A stretch of DNA of 64,000 bases from Gaoshiqia hydrogeniformans (lineage in GTDB: Bacteria; Bacteroidota; Bacteroidia; Bacteroidales; Prolixibacteraceae). This document shows, piece by piece, positions 36,601 to 45,266 of this stretch. Each line of letters begins with the position of its first letter. Position 1 is the first letter of the stretch. The translations under genes and the position numbers were made by a program. Where the stretch lies: assembly GCF_049347105.1 (NCBI RefSeq), contig NZ_CP186334.1, forward strand, positions 2,418,001-2,482,000, given 5' to 3'. The notes beneath the pieces were generated by a model. The model was not told the origin of the DNA. It ran no database searches and saw only the letters and a program-made list of their open reading frames with translations.

Positions 36601-37331
36601 GGATCGTCAACATCTTTCCCGGTATTCAGGCAGATCAACAGGTCGTGGGCATCGGCATCCTCGGCATTGGTGAAGTGCACATCGTTGGTGGCGATAACTT
36701 TTACCTGATGTTTTTGCGCCAGTTCCAGGATCACTTTATTCACCATCACCTGGTTGTTGTAAACCTGCTCGTTGAGCTCGGGCATGTCTGATTTGTGCCG
36801 TTGCAGCTCGAGGTAATAGTCGTCGCCAAACACGCCTTTAAACCAGCTGATGGCTTCCTCGGCTTCTGCGATGGATGACTTCATAATCATCTGGGCGACT
36901 TCACCGCCCAAACAGGCCGACGAAACGATCAGTCCTTCGCTGTGTTTTTTCAGCAGGTTTTTGTCGATACGGGGTTTATAATAAAACCCTTCGGTATTAG
37001 CAGCCGAAATCAGTTTGATCAGGTTCACATAGCCGGTCCGGTTTTTGGCCAGGAGGATGAGGTGATCGCCCGAACGGTCGACTTTATCGTTTTTATCGTG
37101 AATCGACCGGGTGGCCACATAGGTTTCGCAACCTAAAATCGGTTTGATCCCTTCGCGTTTGCAGGTGTCCCAGAATTCTTTGACGCCAAACATCATCCCG
37201 TGATCGGTGAGCGCCAGGGCAGTCATTCCATCTCCTTTTGCTTTGCCAACCAGTCCTTTTATACTGGCGGCTCCATCCAGAATTGAATATTGCGAGTGTA
37301 CGTGTAAATGGGTAAACGGGATCATTTTCAT
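33690..37331 (-). CDS. dnaE: DNA polymerase III alpha subunit
   Basis: 1213-residue replicative polymerase. N-terminal PHP domain (FTHLHVHSQYSILDGAASIKGLV, LALTDHGMMFGV). Polymerase palm with the catalytic aspartates in PDVDIDFDDDGRQMVLDW and the glycine-rich GPGRGSAAGAAVSYCVGI. Helix-hairpin-helix region near AFASYAFNKSHSVCYAYIAYQTGYLKAHFPAEFMAA, then a C-terminal OB fold (EITFAGMVTDAFEAMSKNGKPYCKMTLAD). Length and order match the DnaE1 group of Bacteroidota. The PHP metal-binding histidines are intact, so a proofreading-type metal site may persist. Confidence 0.97.
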   Translation of the reverse strand: MKMIPFTHLHVHSQYSILDGAASIKGLVGKAKGDGMTALALTDHGMMFGVKEFWDTCKREGIKPILGCETYVATRSIHDKNDKVDRSGDHLILLAKNRTGYVNLIKLISAANTEGFYYKPRIDKNLLKKHSEGLIVSSACLGGEVAQMIMKSSIAEAEEAISWFKGVFGDDYYLELQRHKSDMPELNEQVYNNQVMVNKVILELAQKHQVKVIATNDVHFTNAEDADAHDLLICLNTGKDVDDPNRMRYTKQEWFKTTREMNELFADVPEALANTAEIVDKVEQFELNSDPIMPPFPIPEAFGTEAEYFQRFSEENLHREFGEDSFKRLGGYDKVLRVKLEADYLQHLTYIGAKERYGDPIPAEVLERIDFELDTIKTMGFPGYFLIVQDFINAAREMGVLVGPGRGSAAGAAVSYCVGITNIDPIKYDLLFERFLNPDRISMPDVDIDFDDDGRQMVLDWVTAKYGQDKVAHICTFGTMATKLAIRDVARVLKLPLPEADRLAKLVPEAPKMSFEKAFKESPELLREKNSDNPLVASTLKFAQTLEGSVRQTGVHACGILISRDPLSDHIPIMPTKDESLYTTQYDGRFVEAIGLLKMDFLGLKTLSIIKETLDNVRLSKGIEIDIDRIPMDDEKTFELFSRGDTTAIFQFESPGMKKHLRNLKPNRFEDLVAMNALYRPGPMEYIPDYIDRKHGRKKVEYDHPMMEKYLSDTYGITVFQEQVMLLSRHLGNFTRGDSDSLRKAMGKKIKAMMDKLKVKFVEGCKANPRFMDGCKEVNKDPEPLIDKIWKDWEAFASYAFNKSHSVCYAYIAYQTGYLKAHFPAEFMAANMSRNMTNITEITKLMEESQRMGINVLGPDVNESFLKFTVNKKGDVRFGMAAVKGVGAGAVGDIISARKEGLFSDVFSFAERVNLQSVNKKNIEALAMAGAFDSFGYKRSQFFAGNDPNDVSFIEKLIKYGHQIQHDNNSSQQSLFGEVMSAQAIKKPDIPNVQEWAKIILLEKEKALIGIYLSSHPLDEYKLEIDNFTSKEYALKDLNGNLELLRGKEITFAGMVTDAFEAMSKNGKPYCKMTLADYSDSYQIAFFGKDYIEFSKFCKPNLFLLVKGQVQESFRPGQLEFKVRFIEMLEEVRKNQIKSVTLQMTIQSVTPELIREIETVSKKNKGSALLKFNLWDSETKTVVNLFSRNTRIEMNHEMERFIRNHENLTFKIN

Positions 37332-37474
37332 CTGTTTAATTCAATCATCAACTTATCCGGCAGCAGCATGGGCTGCAAGCATAAAATTACGGTTTTCAAT
37401 CAGCCTGTGAAACCGATGTTGATAAAACATGAAAAAAGATCAGTCCTTTCAAATCCGGATCCCGGAAAATAAAA

Positions 37475-37505
37475 GGGGCAGTCCTGACTTTGCAAGGACC
37501 ACCCC
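37475..37505 (-). terminator. Terminator of the DUF4965 gene
   Basis: On the minus strand GGGGTGGTCCTTGCAAAGTC...AGGACTGCCCC forms a stem with arms matching except for a two-base internal mismatch, then TTTTATTTT. It lies about 60 bp past the stop of the DUF4965 gene and marks the end of the PUL. Confidence 0.7.
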
Positions 37506-37561
37506 GATTATTTTCATTGAAAATGAGCTTTTTAAGCGAATATCATAAGCGATTGATCGTC

Positions 37562-40060
37562 TTATTTTAACAACTTGATAAAATAGCCCCCAACAACCGA
37601 CCTGGCCTGGAAGCCCACCTGCGTGGCATTGGTTGTTTCGTACCAGTCGCTCATCGGGACCCGGGCAGGAGTTTCTGTCACAAACTTATGCAAGGGGTCG
37701 ATAAACTTCTGGAAAGTTTCCAGGTCATCAGCAAGTGTGGCCGTCCAGACGATCCAGTCGGATTTGGTATAGGTCCTCCGGTTATCCAGCGGCAGGCCGT
37801 AAGCATTCTGCCGGGTCAGGTACCAGGCAATCTCGGTCTGGGCAACTTCGGCCGGGAAGATATTCAGCCCAAGCAGTTTATCCCAGACCAGGTTGTATTT
37901 CTGGCTCCAGGTTCCTGGCTGATCAAAGGTCAGGCGATAATGGCTTCCGTCGCCGGCCATTTTTACCCATTCGCCGGCCATCCGTTTGGCTTCCGAAGTA
38001 TATTTTTCAGCCACGTCATTTTTTCCCAGTATTTTGGCCAGTTTTCCGTAACCGGCGATACCCATGATCGCTTTGACCGACAGGTTGGTATTGTGTGCAA
38101 AATGCCCGGCAAAGTCGTCGGTACAAAGCTGGTTCTCCGGATCAAGCCCGTTCTCGAGCAGGTAGTTGGCCCAGGTAGTCAGTATATCCCAATGCTCCGC
38201 TGCATAATCAGCGTTTCCTTCGGCATGGGCAATCGCCGTGGCCAGGATCAGCATATTCCCCGACTCCTCCACCGGCATGTCGCCGCCGTAAGTCTGGCCG
38301 TTCGCCAGGGGATAGGTCCCCACATCGTGCGCAGCAAAAGGCTTGGTCCATTTTCCGCTTTCACTGTAATAAAAGATCGGGTTCATCATACCTTTCAGCA
38401 ATTCCGGGTTGTATTTCAGGTAAAGCGGCGCTGAGGGATAAGTGATATCCACCGTCCCGATGGAACCATTGCTGAAGTTCTCTTTTGAAAGGAAAAGAAT
38501 TTTTCCTTCGGGATCTTTCACCAGCTTGTGGGCGGCAATCGACTGGCGGAAGGCCAGCACGCAAAGGTCGGCATAGTTTTTTCCGCCTGCGGCAAGGGTT
38601 TCGTTCCACAGTTGGCTGTCAAATTCGCCGCAGCGTTCCATAATCCGGCTATGTTCGGCAGACGCGGCTTTCAGGGCATCGCTAATGGTCACTGCTCCTT
38701 CTTTGGTCCACCACGCTTTCAGGTTTTCGCCGAAATACTGGATGGATTCGATGTCATCGTAAGCCAGCATCACGTAATTGCGGGCCGGTTTGGCCGAAAC
38801 CTTGCCCAGTTTTTCGACGCAGACCATCGCCGGCATTTGTTTGCTCGGCCGGGTAGTCATGCTCTCCATACCGGTTACATTCCCCTCGCGGACAAAAGCT
38901 TCCTTGGTTTCAAAATAGTCGCCCAGGGCCAGGGTAGTTTGGTCGCCGCCGTCAGCAGCCAGGTAAACATAACCCCAATCAATCCGGATATTGTCGCCTT
39001 TCTTTTTCAGGATGGGCTGTTCGGTGGTTCCTGCTTTCACGTAGGCAATCCCGCCGGTTTCACCTTTGGTGACTTCCACTTCCTGGCTGGTTTCGTTCAC
39101 CGCCCATTCGGGGGTGATCTCAAAATAGATTTGTACGTCGTGTTCCTTCCCGTCGGTCGAAACCACTTCGTAATTGATGTAATTCACCGGACGCGACAGC
39201 AGGTCGAGATCGCCGGGCAGTAAAGGCGAGACGAACTGAAGTTTCAGGTCGACCGGGCCGCAGCTAAACCCGTAATGAGTTTGGGTTGCCGACAGGGAAA
39301 CCGTATTTTGAACGGCGGTTTGCGCGAAGATATTTTTTTGTTCGCTTTCCTGAAAAAGCCCGAAGTCGACATATCCGCCGCCCGTGCGGTTGTGGCAATG
39401 TGCGGCAATCACATTCTTTTCGCCCGGCAACAGTAAGTTACGGTCGATTTTCAGTACCACGTGATTGTGCCATTCGTAGGCTGTTTTGACGAGCTGCTCT
39501 CCGTTGAGGTACAGTTCAAAGATATCGTCGTGCGAGTAAATGAGGTAAATATCTTCAGGGGTCAGATTTTCAGGGATGACAAATTCGCGGCGCACCCAGA
39601 TGTCTTTCGTTGTCCAGGTGGTACCCAGCGCCGGCATTTCGGGCGTTCCGAAAGCGCCTTTTGCCGGTTTCCAGGAACTGTCATTGAAATTTTTCTGCTC
39701 CCATCCATTCCGCGGCGCGTCGAGGCTGTACCGGCCATCCCAGGGTTCTTCGCTGGCCATGGGCACAATTGACTTCCACGGCGTATCGATCGCCCCCATA
39801 AAGCGGTAAACCTGCCCGTCGACGCGGAGGGCGCCAATCAACGAATGGGTTTTCCCGGTCCAGTGTTTCACGGGTTGATCGTACAACTGATCAGTCATTG
39901 ACCAGGCGCTGGTATACGGGTCGATGGTCACCAGCGGATATGCCGGAGCCCTGAGTTCGGTTGTAACAGGCTTCTTTTCTGCCAGATCTCTCTGAGCACA
40001 GGATGCACCGATCATCCCTGCCAGCAGAAGTGTAAACACGAAAAAACGTTTTCTCTTCAT
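37562..40060 (-). CDS. DUF4965/DUF5127/DUF1793 enzyme ('glutaminase family'), copy 1
   Basis: 832 residues. Lipoprotein signal MKRKRFFVFTLLLAGMIGASC. The DUF4964 start is at about 32-100 (APAYPLVTIDPYTSAWSMTD). An inserted jelly-roll-like domain is at about 105-250 (YSHDDIFELYLNGEQLVKTAYEW), resembling carbohydrate-binding folds of GH2-type enzymes. DUF5127 and DUF4965 follow, and a helical C-terminal DUF1793-like part (LCTDDFAGHFAHNTNLSVKAIMGIAGYGKLAKI, FDQPGTWSQKYNLVWDKLLGLNIFPAEVAQTE). It is named after fungal glutaminase A, but the (alpha/alpha) barrel and the PUL setting make a glycosidase or related role more plausible. It is last in the minus-strand PUL arm and clearly paralogous to 52300-54780. 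Confidence 0.88.
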   Translation of the reverse strand: MKRKRFFVFTLLLAGMIGASCAQRDLAEKKPVTTELRAPAYPLVTIDPYTSAWSMTDQLYDQPVKHWTGKTHSLIGALRVDGQVYRFMGAIDTPWKSIVPMASEEPWDGRYSLDAPRNGWEQKNFNDSSWKPAKGAFGTPEMPALGTTWTTKDIWVRREFVIPENLTPEDIYLIYSHDDIFELYLNGEQLVKTAYEWHNHVVLKIDRNLLLPGEKNVIAAHCHNRTGGGYVDFGLFQESEQKNIFAQTAVQNTVSLSATQTHYGFSCGPVDLKLQFVSPLLPGDLDLLSRPVNYINYEVVSTDGKEHDVQIYFEITPEWAVNETSQEVEVTKGETGGIAYVKAGTTEQPILKKKGDNIRIDWGYVYLAADGGDQTTLALGDYFETKEAFVREGNVTGMESMTTRPSKQMPAMVCVEKLGKVSAKPARNYVMLAYDDIESIQYFGENLKAWWTKEGAVTISDALKAASAEHSRIMERCGEFDSQLWNETLAAGGKNYADLCVLAFRQSIAAHKLVKDPEGKILFLSKENFSNGSIGTVDITYPSAPLYLKYNPELLKGMMNPIFYYSESGKWTKPFAAHDVGTYPLANGQTYGGDMPVEESGNMLILATAIAHAEGNADYAAEHWDILTTWANYLLENGLDPENQLCTDDFAGHFAHNTNLSVKAIMGIAGYGKLAKILGKNDVAEKYTSEAKRMAGEWVKMAGDGSHYRLTFDQPGTWSQKYNLVWDKLLGLNIFPAEVAQTEIAWYLTRQNAYGLPLDNRRTYTKSDWIVWTATLADDLETFQKFIDPLHKFVTETPARVPMSDWYETTNATQVGFQARSVVGGYFIKLLK

Positions 40061-40139
40061 CTCTATTTATTCATAATTGATTTATTTCTACTTTCCGATC
40101 TTTTTTCAGGGTAAGTTTTCGTCAGTTTTGGTCAATGAA

Positions 40140-40169
40140 AGAGGGGGATACCTTCCAGTACCTCCCTCT
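40140..40169 (-). terminator. Hairpin between the GH43/GH105-relic segment and the DUF4965 gene
   Basis: Arms AGAGGGGGATAC (40140-40151) and GTACCTCCCTCT (40158-40169) match at 10 of 12 positions. No long T-run follows on the minus strand. It may end transcription of the SusC-to-GH43 operon. Confidence 0.45.
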
Positions 40170-40197
40170 CTCTTCAGTACAAGTTTTTTTTACCACT

Positions 40198-40325
40198 CGA
40201 TGGATGTATTTTACGGCGTAAAGGTCATGCATGGCATTCACAAAATTATATACCAAGCGTTTCCCTACCTCTCCGGGCATATCGTTTTTAGGAAAATCCT
40301 TTAATTGATTCGCTTGAGCAAATAT
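40198..40325 (-). pseudogene. Relic of a second GH105 gene (N-terminal part only)
   Basis: Starting three bases after the GH43 stop and in the same frame, the minus strand translates to IFAQANQLKDFPKNDMPGEV, then GKRLVYNFVNAMHDLYAVKYIH. This aligns without gaps to the start of the mature GH105 at 49827-50927 (LFAQIDLLQEFPEKYSPEEAGKRL and onward). By eye about 24 of 42 residues are identical. The signal peptide and start codon are missing, and homology ends abruptly after KYIH. It is therefore the remnant of a diverged GH105 homologue cut at both ends, not a copy of the resident gene. Confidence 0.8.
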
Positions 40326-40328
40326 CTC

Positions 40329-41969
40329 CTATCTAAAAACCGGAATTACTCCCATTGAAAGCGATGGCGTTCCATTACCCACTACAGGCCATTCCTCATC
40401 GTCCCAATCTACCTTATCCAGTAGTAAATTACGCGAAGTACTGCCATTATTTACATAAGAGTGATGAAGCATCCAGTCTACTCCGTTATCATCGGTGATG
40501 ATTTTCGAATTGTGCCCCGGACCTCCAAACATAGCGTCGCCTCTTATTACTATGGGCTGATAATTGGAAGGATTCCAGGCGTTGAAATTTTTCATATCCA
40601 CGCCGGTTTTGCTCAGATATGGCCCATCGAGTTGTTCTGATCTGCCAACCACTACTTTATAAGAACTGTTCATGCCCTCGCAACAGGCGCCAACAGATGC
40701 AAACAAATAGTAGTAATTGCCTCTTTTATGGATATAAGTAGCTTCAAACGAATTGCCGGCAATTTTCTTTTTTTGAGTTAAATCTTTCACTGCCATACCC
40801 TCATCTGTCAGTTCAGTCATATAGATACCATAAAAGCTACCCCAGAATAGATAGCGTTTACCATTCTCTTCATAATAACAAGGATCGATGGAGTTATGAA
40901 CACCTATTTCCGAGCTGACAAACAATTTTCCGTTGGGATTGCCTGCCGGTGGTAGGAAAGGCCCTTCAGGTTTTTCAGAAACGCCAACTCCGATACCGCA
41001 TGTGGCTCCTCCACCCCATTTAGAAATGGAATAGTACATGACATATTTACCGTCAAAATAATTAATGTCAGGCGCCCACATCCCCGTTTCGCTGACATTA
41101 TCATCAGTGAAATCAGGTCTTTTATCGAACACCTCGCTCACACTGCCAATACGGGTCCAATTGATCAGGTCTGTGGATCGATATCCTCTTACACGGCCCG
41201 ATGTTACATATACGTAGAATTCGTTCCCAACCCGGATAACAGCCGGGTCTGCATAGCTTCCTACTATGATAGGATTTGTCAAGGAAACCTTATCGCTTTG
41301 ATTTAAACATACCGTAAAAGCTTTCGAAGTTCCGTCCTCTCCTTCAATCGTATATACAACAGATTTAGAGAAGTCATGCCTGGCAATCCCGCTTGTTTGT
41401 ATTATTCCGTTTACTTTGACAACAGCGTTTGGTTCTACCGTAGTAAACTCCGGTTGCAAAGAAGTAATATCTACGTTTAACGGAATATCGATCTCATTCA
41501 TAATTTCCCTGGTTTCCACATTTATCGATGGTTGATATTGCTCCATCCGTTTTTCGGGAAAAGTAAATGTTTGAAAATTATTCAATAACTCTTCTTTGGT
41601 TATTTTAACCGCATATGACCTTTGTTTTTTATCTGCCAAATAAAGATCATACACGATCTCTTCAGAGAAATCATTTTCATCTCTGCCACTCATCTGTGTC
41701 TTTCCATTGACTTTAAGAATTACATCCTCATTATTTGTCCTGAACTCTGCAATCAACCGAGAAAGATTTACATATACAGGGATTGTCTGTTTATTGGTGA
41801 TCACATTGTTTATGTTGTCTATATGAAGTACATGATTAACCGATTTTTGATCCCATACAGAGAAAGAAGTAATTTCTCCCTGCGTCATTCCGTTATCTGG
41901 ATCTTTACATGAACAAAAATATAAGATTAAAATAAGTAGAAACAAAGGGCTGAATAGTGTTCTTTTCAT
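40329..41969 (-). CDS. Glycoside hydrolase family 43 lipoprotein with DUF5018-like repeats
   Basis: About 546 residues from MKRTLFSPLF. Lipoprotein signal with the cysteine near residue 21. Two beta-sandwich repeats follow at about 30-125 and 130-220, each with a core like VNGKTQMSGRDENDFSEEIVY and VNGIIQTSGIARHDFSKSVVY. A five-bladed GH43 propeller fills about 230-545. Expected active-site positions are the base Asp in GSYADPAVIRVGNEFYVY, the middle Asp in SIDPCYYEENGKRYLFWGS, and the acid Glu in SFEATYIHKRGNYYYLFAS. Such enzymes remove arabinose or xylose from plant polymers; the subfamily is not assignable by eye. It is the last intact gene of the SusC-led operon. Confidence 0.9.
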   Translation of the reverse strand: MKRTLFSPLFLLILILYFCSCKDPDNGMTQGEITSFSVWDQKSVNHVLHIDNINNVITNKQTIPVYVNLSRLIAEFRTNNEDVILKVNGKTQMSGRDENDFSEEIVYDLYLADKKQRSYAVKITKEELLNNFQTFTFPEKRMEQYQPSINVETREIMNEIDIPLNVDITSLQPEFTTVEPNAVVKVNGIIQTSGIARHDFSKSVVYTIEGEDGTSKAFTVCLNQSDKVSLTNPIIVGSYADPAVIRVGNEFYVYVTSGRVRGYRSTDLINWTRIGSVSEVFDKRPDFTDDNVSETGMWAPDINYFDGKYVMYYSISKWGGGATCGIGVGVSEKPEGPFLPPAGNPNGKLFVSSEIGVHNSIDPCYYEENGKRYLFWGSFYGIYMTELTDEGMAVKDLTQKKKIAGNSFEATYIHKRGNYYYLFASVGACCEGMNSSYKVVVGRSEQLDGPYLSKTGVDMKNFNAWNPSNYQPIVIRGDAMFGGPGHNSKIITDDNGVDWMLHHSYVNNGSTSRNLLLDKVDWDDEEWPVVGNGTPSLSMGVIPVFR

Positions 41970-42086
41970 AATTTCCTTCACTTGTTAATTGGAAATCAAT
42001 ACTCTGTATAAGGTATAACTGGCATTTATATGGGATTGCCGAGAAATCACCGGCAACCCCATATATTTATAGTGCAAATTTCTCCT

Positions 42087-43103
42087 CTACCATTGAATTT
42101 GCTGATCTTCGTCAGGTATCAGGGTATTCAGGTCGCGTTGCATTGACAAGGAACCTGAAACCGAGTATCTCAGGGAATTTCCCGGAACTGAAGTATAATC
42201 AACGAACTCATATGACAGGTTAAGAGTGACGTAAATATGTTTCAGATAAGGCTTTGTTGCATCCATGGCTTCTTCAACAGAATAACTCGGCTGTCCGACC
42301 ACATTAAGATTAATCTCGGGATTATCCGTATAAAGTCTCAACTTCTTTGTCCGGAGATCTACCCGTTCATCCGTAAATTCAATAAAGATCTTGTACAGTT
42401 TGCGATCCTGATAATCGATATTCCTGTTACCTGCGTAGATAAAAACGGTTTTATCATCCACCACATACGTTCTGTGGCTATTTAAGGTCAGCGGATTCTG
42501 GTTATCTCCTTCCAGCACTATTTTGTATAACGTGCCGCTGTATGTGCCTGAATAATCGTTAAACGGACTGATACGCAGGAGAGCTCTACTGTAGTGCTTG
42601 CGGGGATTGACTTCGTAGTTACCTGACGGGTCGTCGAGAATCATCAGTGGTAAGACCCACTTGTCGGACTGGTCGAGATCACCCAACGTAAATTCAATGG
42701 GCAATACAACAGTTGATTCACCAGCTGGGATGTCTATTGTTTCCGGAAAGCTGTAATATTTGGATTCCAGTGCCTTATAATAAAGTTCCTCACGGTGTCC
42801 ATACTGTTCTATGTTCAAGATCGCCAATGTGTCGAGATCCAACCCGATACGTATGGTGCGATTGACAGCGTTCGGTGTTGAGCCGCTCACGATCACCGGA
42901 AGTTTATAGGTCACTTTCCCCTCAGGGTAATAACGTAAATAGGTATCAGTTACACCATTCGAATTGGGCTCGGCCTTGAATGAGGCTAACTGCACATATT
43001 GCTCATCTTCCCACTCATTGTTGCACGATACGCAGCATATTACTGTTACCATGAAAAAGAACAGAAAATATATATTCTTCTTCGCTTCGCGCAAAATACT
43101 CAT
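42087..43103 (-). CDS. DUF1735-type surface lipoprotein (SusE position)
   Basis: About 338 residues from MSILREAKKNIYFLFFF; an alternative start at 43160 would give an over-long n-region. Lipobox before Cys27 (CCVSC). The N-terminal DUF1735/BT_3987-like domain (KAEPNSNGVTDTYLRYYPEGKVTYKLPVIVSG, FPETIDIPAGESTVVLPIEFTLGDLDQSDKWVLPLMI) is followed by a C-terminal domain (YSGTYSGTLYKIVLEGDNQNP, SVSGSLSMQRDLNTLIPDEDQQIQW). Proteins in this PUL position are exposed glycan-binding lipoproteins that help SusC/SusD. The gene sits between SusD and GH43 in one transcript. Confidence 0.8.
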   Translation of the reverse strand: MSILREAKKNIYFLFFFMVTVICCVSCNNEWEDEQYVQLASFKAEPNSNGVTDTYLRYYPEGKVTYKLPVIVSGSTPNAVNRTIRIGLDLDTLAILNIEQYGHREELYYKALESKYYSFPETIDIPAGESTVVLPIEFTLGDLDQSDKWVLPLMILDDPSGNYEVNPRKHYSRALLRISPFNDYSGTYSGTLYKIVLEGDNQNPLTLNSHRTYVVDDKTVFIYAGNRNIDYQDRKLYKIFIEFTDERVDLRTKKLRLYTDNPEINLNVVGQPSYSVEEAMDATKPYLKHIYVTLNLSYEFVDYTSVPGNSLRYSVSGSLSMQRDLNTLIPDEDQQIQW

Positions 43104-43178
43104 ACTCGGCATAGTACAAACCCCGTTTGTCCTCTGCACTCTCTTAATCGTATTTTTCATTGTTCCAGTTATAAAAAA

Positions 43179-45254
43179 TTATTCAGGATAAGTCCAACCC
43201 GGGTTTTGGGTTAATTCCTTGTTACGTTTCAATTCAGTATGGTGAATGGGCCAAAACCACAATTTAAGGGAAAACACAGGCGCTAAAGAAGGCACCTCGA
43301 CAGGAGTATGGTAAAGATCAGCCATTTCTTTACTGCAATAGATGTTGCACCCGTAAATAGAGGCCGCCTCCTCGACCGGGGCATCCATCCAGCGGCGCAT
43401 ATCAAAATAGCGAGTCCCTTCGGCAAAAAGTTCGATCTGCCGCTCACGTTTCAATTTCATGCGAAATAGGTCGGCATCGGCATAGACATCATCGGTATAG
43501 TCGGGTACCCCGGCACGGATACGAATGGGCTGAATGCCTTTTTTCATCTCGGAGACGATGCGCCCGACAGAGTGTACCTTACTGCCGTCCCAAGAGGGAA
43601 TACTGTAATTTCCGGTCAGCTCATTCAGTGCTTCCGCATAAATCAGCAATATTTCTCCGTAACGGAGAGCCGGGTCTGTTTTCACTCGGATACGAGCTCT
43701 GTTATACGAGTTTCCTATTAAACTGATATCGTCCGGATGCACATACTTTTTTATACCTATACCTGTGAGCAGAGAGTAGCTAATCTTATATCCGTTGTCT
43801 TCGCCCCGGTAGTAGAATATTTGCTTATTTTTCTGCTCCTCCGCGCTCTCATCAGCATTCAGAAAATACCAGGTACTGCCGTTATATGCTACTGATGCAT
43901 AGAAACGGGGCTCGCGCTTTGCATATTGTTTGGAAACTCCCGTCCCTTTCGTACCCAGTTCCGGATACTCCGTCAGTTCCTCTGCGGTCACATACCCTGC
44001 TGCACGCGGGCGGCTGTCGTACCGTCCGGCATATCCGGACAGGTTGGCATACATGGAGTTCATGCCCGGTGCATCGGTACCATCAGCCATATAGTAGGCA
44101 TCGACTTGCTTTTGGGTCATGGCATGCGAATTATATCCCTTACCCCATGTGCGTGGCAACTGGTGAAGTACCATTGCGGCAATGTTCTCATTTGAATTGT
44201 TCTGCCCACGGGTAAAAATAAGTTCCGGGTTTTCACTGGCAGTAACTTCCCCGTTAAACAAAGAGCGATACGATTCGAAGGGGTCTATGTTCTGCCAACC
44301 ATCCGGCCAATCCTTGTCAGAGAAATTTTCATCGTAAGGAGGAGTAACGGTTGCCGGATAACCAATGGCTTCGGTTTCTTTGCGATAAGAGATATGTAAT
44401 GAATAGAAATTCAGGTCCATCACATCCTTGGCAGCAGCGGCAGCTTTGGCCCATTTTGATTCATCGTATGTCTCCGGCAGCAAGTGTCTGCCCTGTTTGT
44501 CGACCAAGGCGGATGCCACTTCGACCGGCGCTTTACCGTTGAATAACGGGCTGGCCCCGAACAATAACACTTTGGCGCGAAGCGCCAGGGCTGCTCCTTT
44601 GGAAGGACGGGCTAAGCCTTCTACCGAGCGTTGAAGCGGAAGCGTTTCAGCTGCCGTAACCAGTTCTTTCTCGATATAGTCCACGCATTCTTCATAGGTA
44701 TTACGCGGTTGTGCTACTTCATCATACTCTTTCATGTAGTCAACGCCTTCGTCGGGCACAATAGGCACCGGACCATAGGTACGAAGCATGATCCAGTAGT
44801 AATAAGCTCTTAAGAAATGTGCCTGGCCTTTCATGTCGGCAATCTGCTGATCACTGAATTCTTTATTCAGATCAATGTAATTCAGGAAGATGGAAACCTG
44901 GCGGATTCCCTTGTAGGCATTCTGCCATATCCCCTGAGATTCACCGTTCAAGCCGCTTTCACGGTATTGGCCGGCTTTCCAGTTTGCGTAACGGTTACTC
45001 TCACCGTCGAAATACATGTCATCGGCGAAATTGAAGGGATAATCCTTTTTACTGCATACATCCTGCAGATATGCATTTCCCATGTAGGAGTAACCGCGTG
45101 CCAGCCATTGATTTGTATAATCCTCGCTGGTAAAAACATCTTCTATCGACATACGTTCATCAAACAGGTAATCCGAGTCGAGGTAATCGCTGCATCCTCC
45201 CAGAATAAAAAACAATCCTGTGAAATATGATAAAATTGTAACTATTTTTTTCAT
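43179..45254 (-). CDS. SusD/RagB family glycan-binding lipoprotein
   Basis: 691 residues with lipobox Cys21 (MKKIVTILSYFTGLFFILGGC). SusD fold landmarks are DYLDSDYLFDERMSIEDVFTSEDYTNQWLARGYSYMGNAY, QAHFLRAYYYWIMLRTYGPVPIV, and RPSKGAALALRAKVLLFGASPLFNG near residue 210. The C-terminal RERQIELFAEGTRYFDMRRW is a hallmark of the SusD family. It binds substrate and closes the SusC channel encoded 12 bp upstream. It is longer than the first SusD in the window and of a different subgroup. Confidence 0.96.
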   Translation of the reverse strand: MKKIVTILSYFTGLFFILGGCSDYLDSDYLFDERMSIEDVFTSEDYTNQWLARGYSYMGNAYLQDVCSKKDYPFNFADDMYFDGESNRYANWKAGQYRESGLNGESQGIWQNAYKGIRQVSIFLNYIDLNKEFSDQQIADMKGQAHFLRAYYYWIMLRTYGPVPIVPDEGVDYMKEYDEVAQPRNTYEECVDYIEKELVTAAETLPLQRSVEGLARPSKGAALALRAKVLLFGASPLFNGKAPVEVASALVDKQGRHLLPETYDESKWAKAAAAAKDVMDLNFYSLHISYRKETEAIGYPATVTPPYDENFSDKDWPDGWQNIDPFESYRSLFNGEVTASENPELIFTRGQNNSNENIAAMVLHQLPRTWGKGYNSHAMTQKQVDAYYMADGTDAPGMNSMYANLSGYAGRYDSRPRAAGYVTAEELTEYPELGTKGTGVSKQYAKREPRFYASVAYNGSTWYFLNADESAEEQKNKQIFYYRGEDNGYKISYSLLTGIGIKKYVHPDDISLIGNSYNRARIRVKTDPALRYGEILLIYAEALNELTGNYSIPSWDGSKVHSVGRIVSEMKKGIQPIRIRAGVPDYTDDVYADADLFRMKLKRERQIELFAEGTRYFDMRRWMDAPVEEAASIYGCNIYCSKEMADLYHTPVEVPSLAPVFSLKLWFWPIHHTELKRNKELTQNPGWTYPE

Positions 45255-45266
45255 ACGATTTATTAT

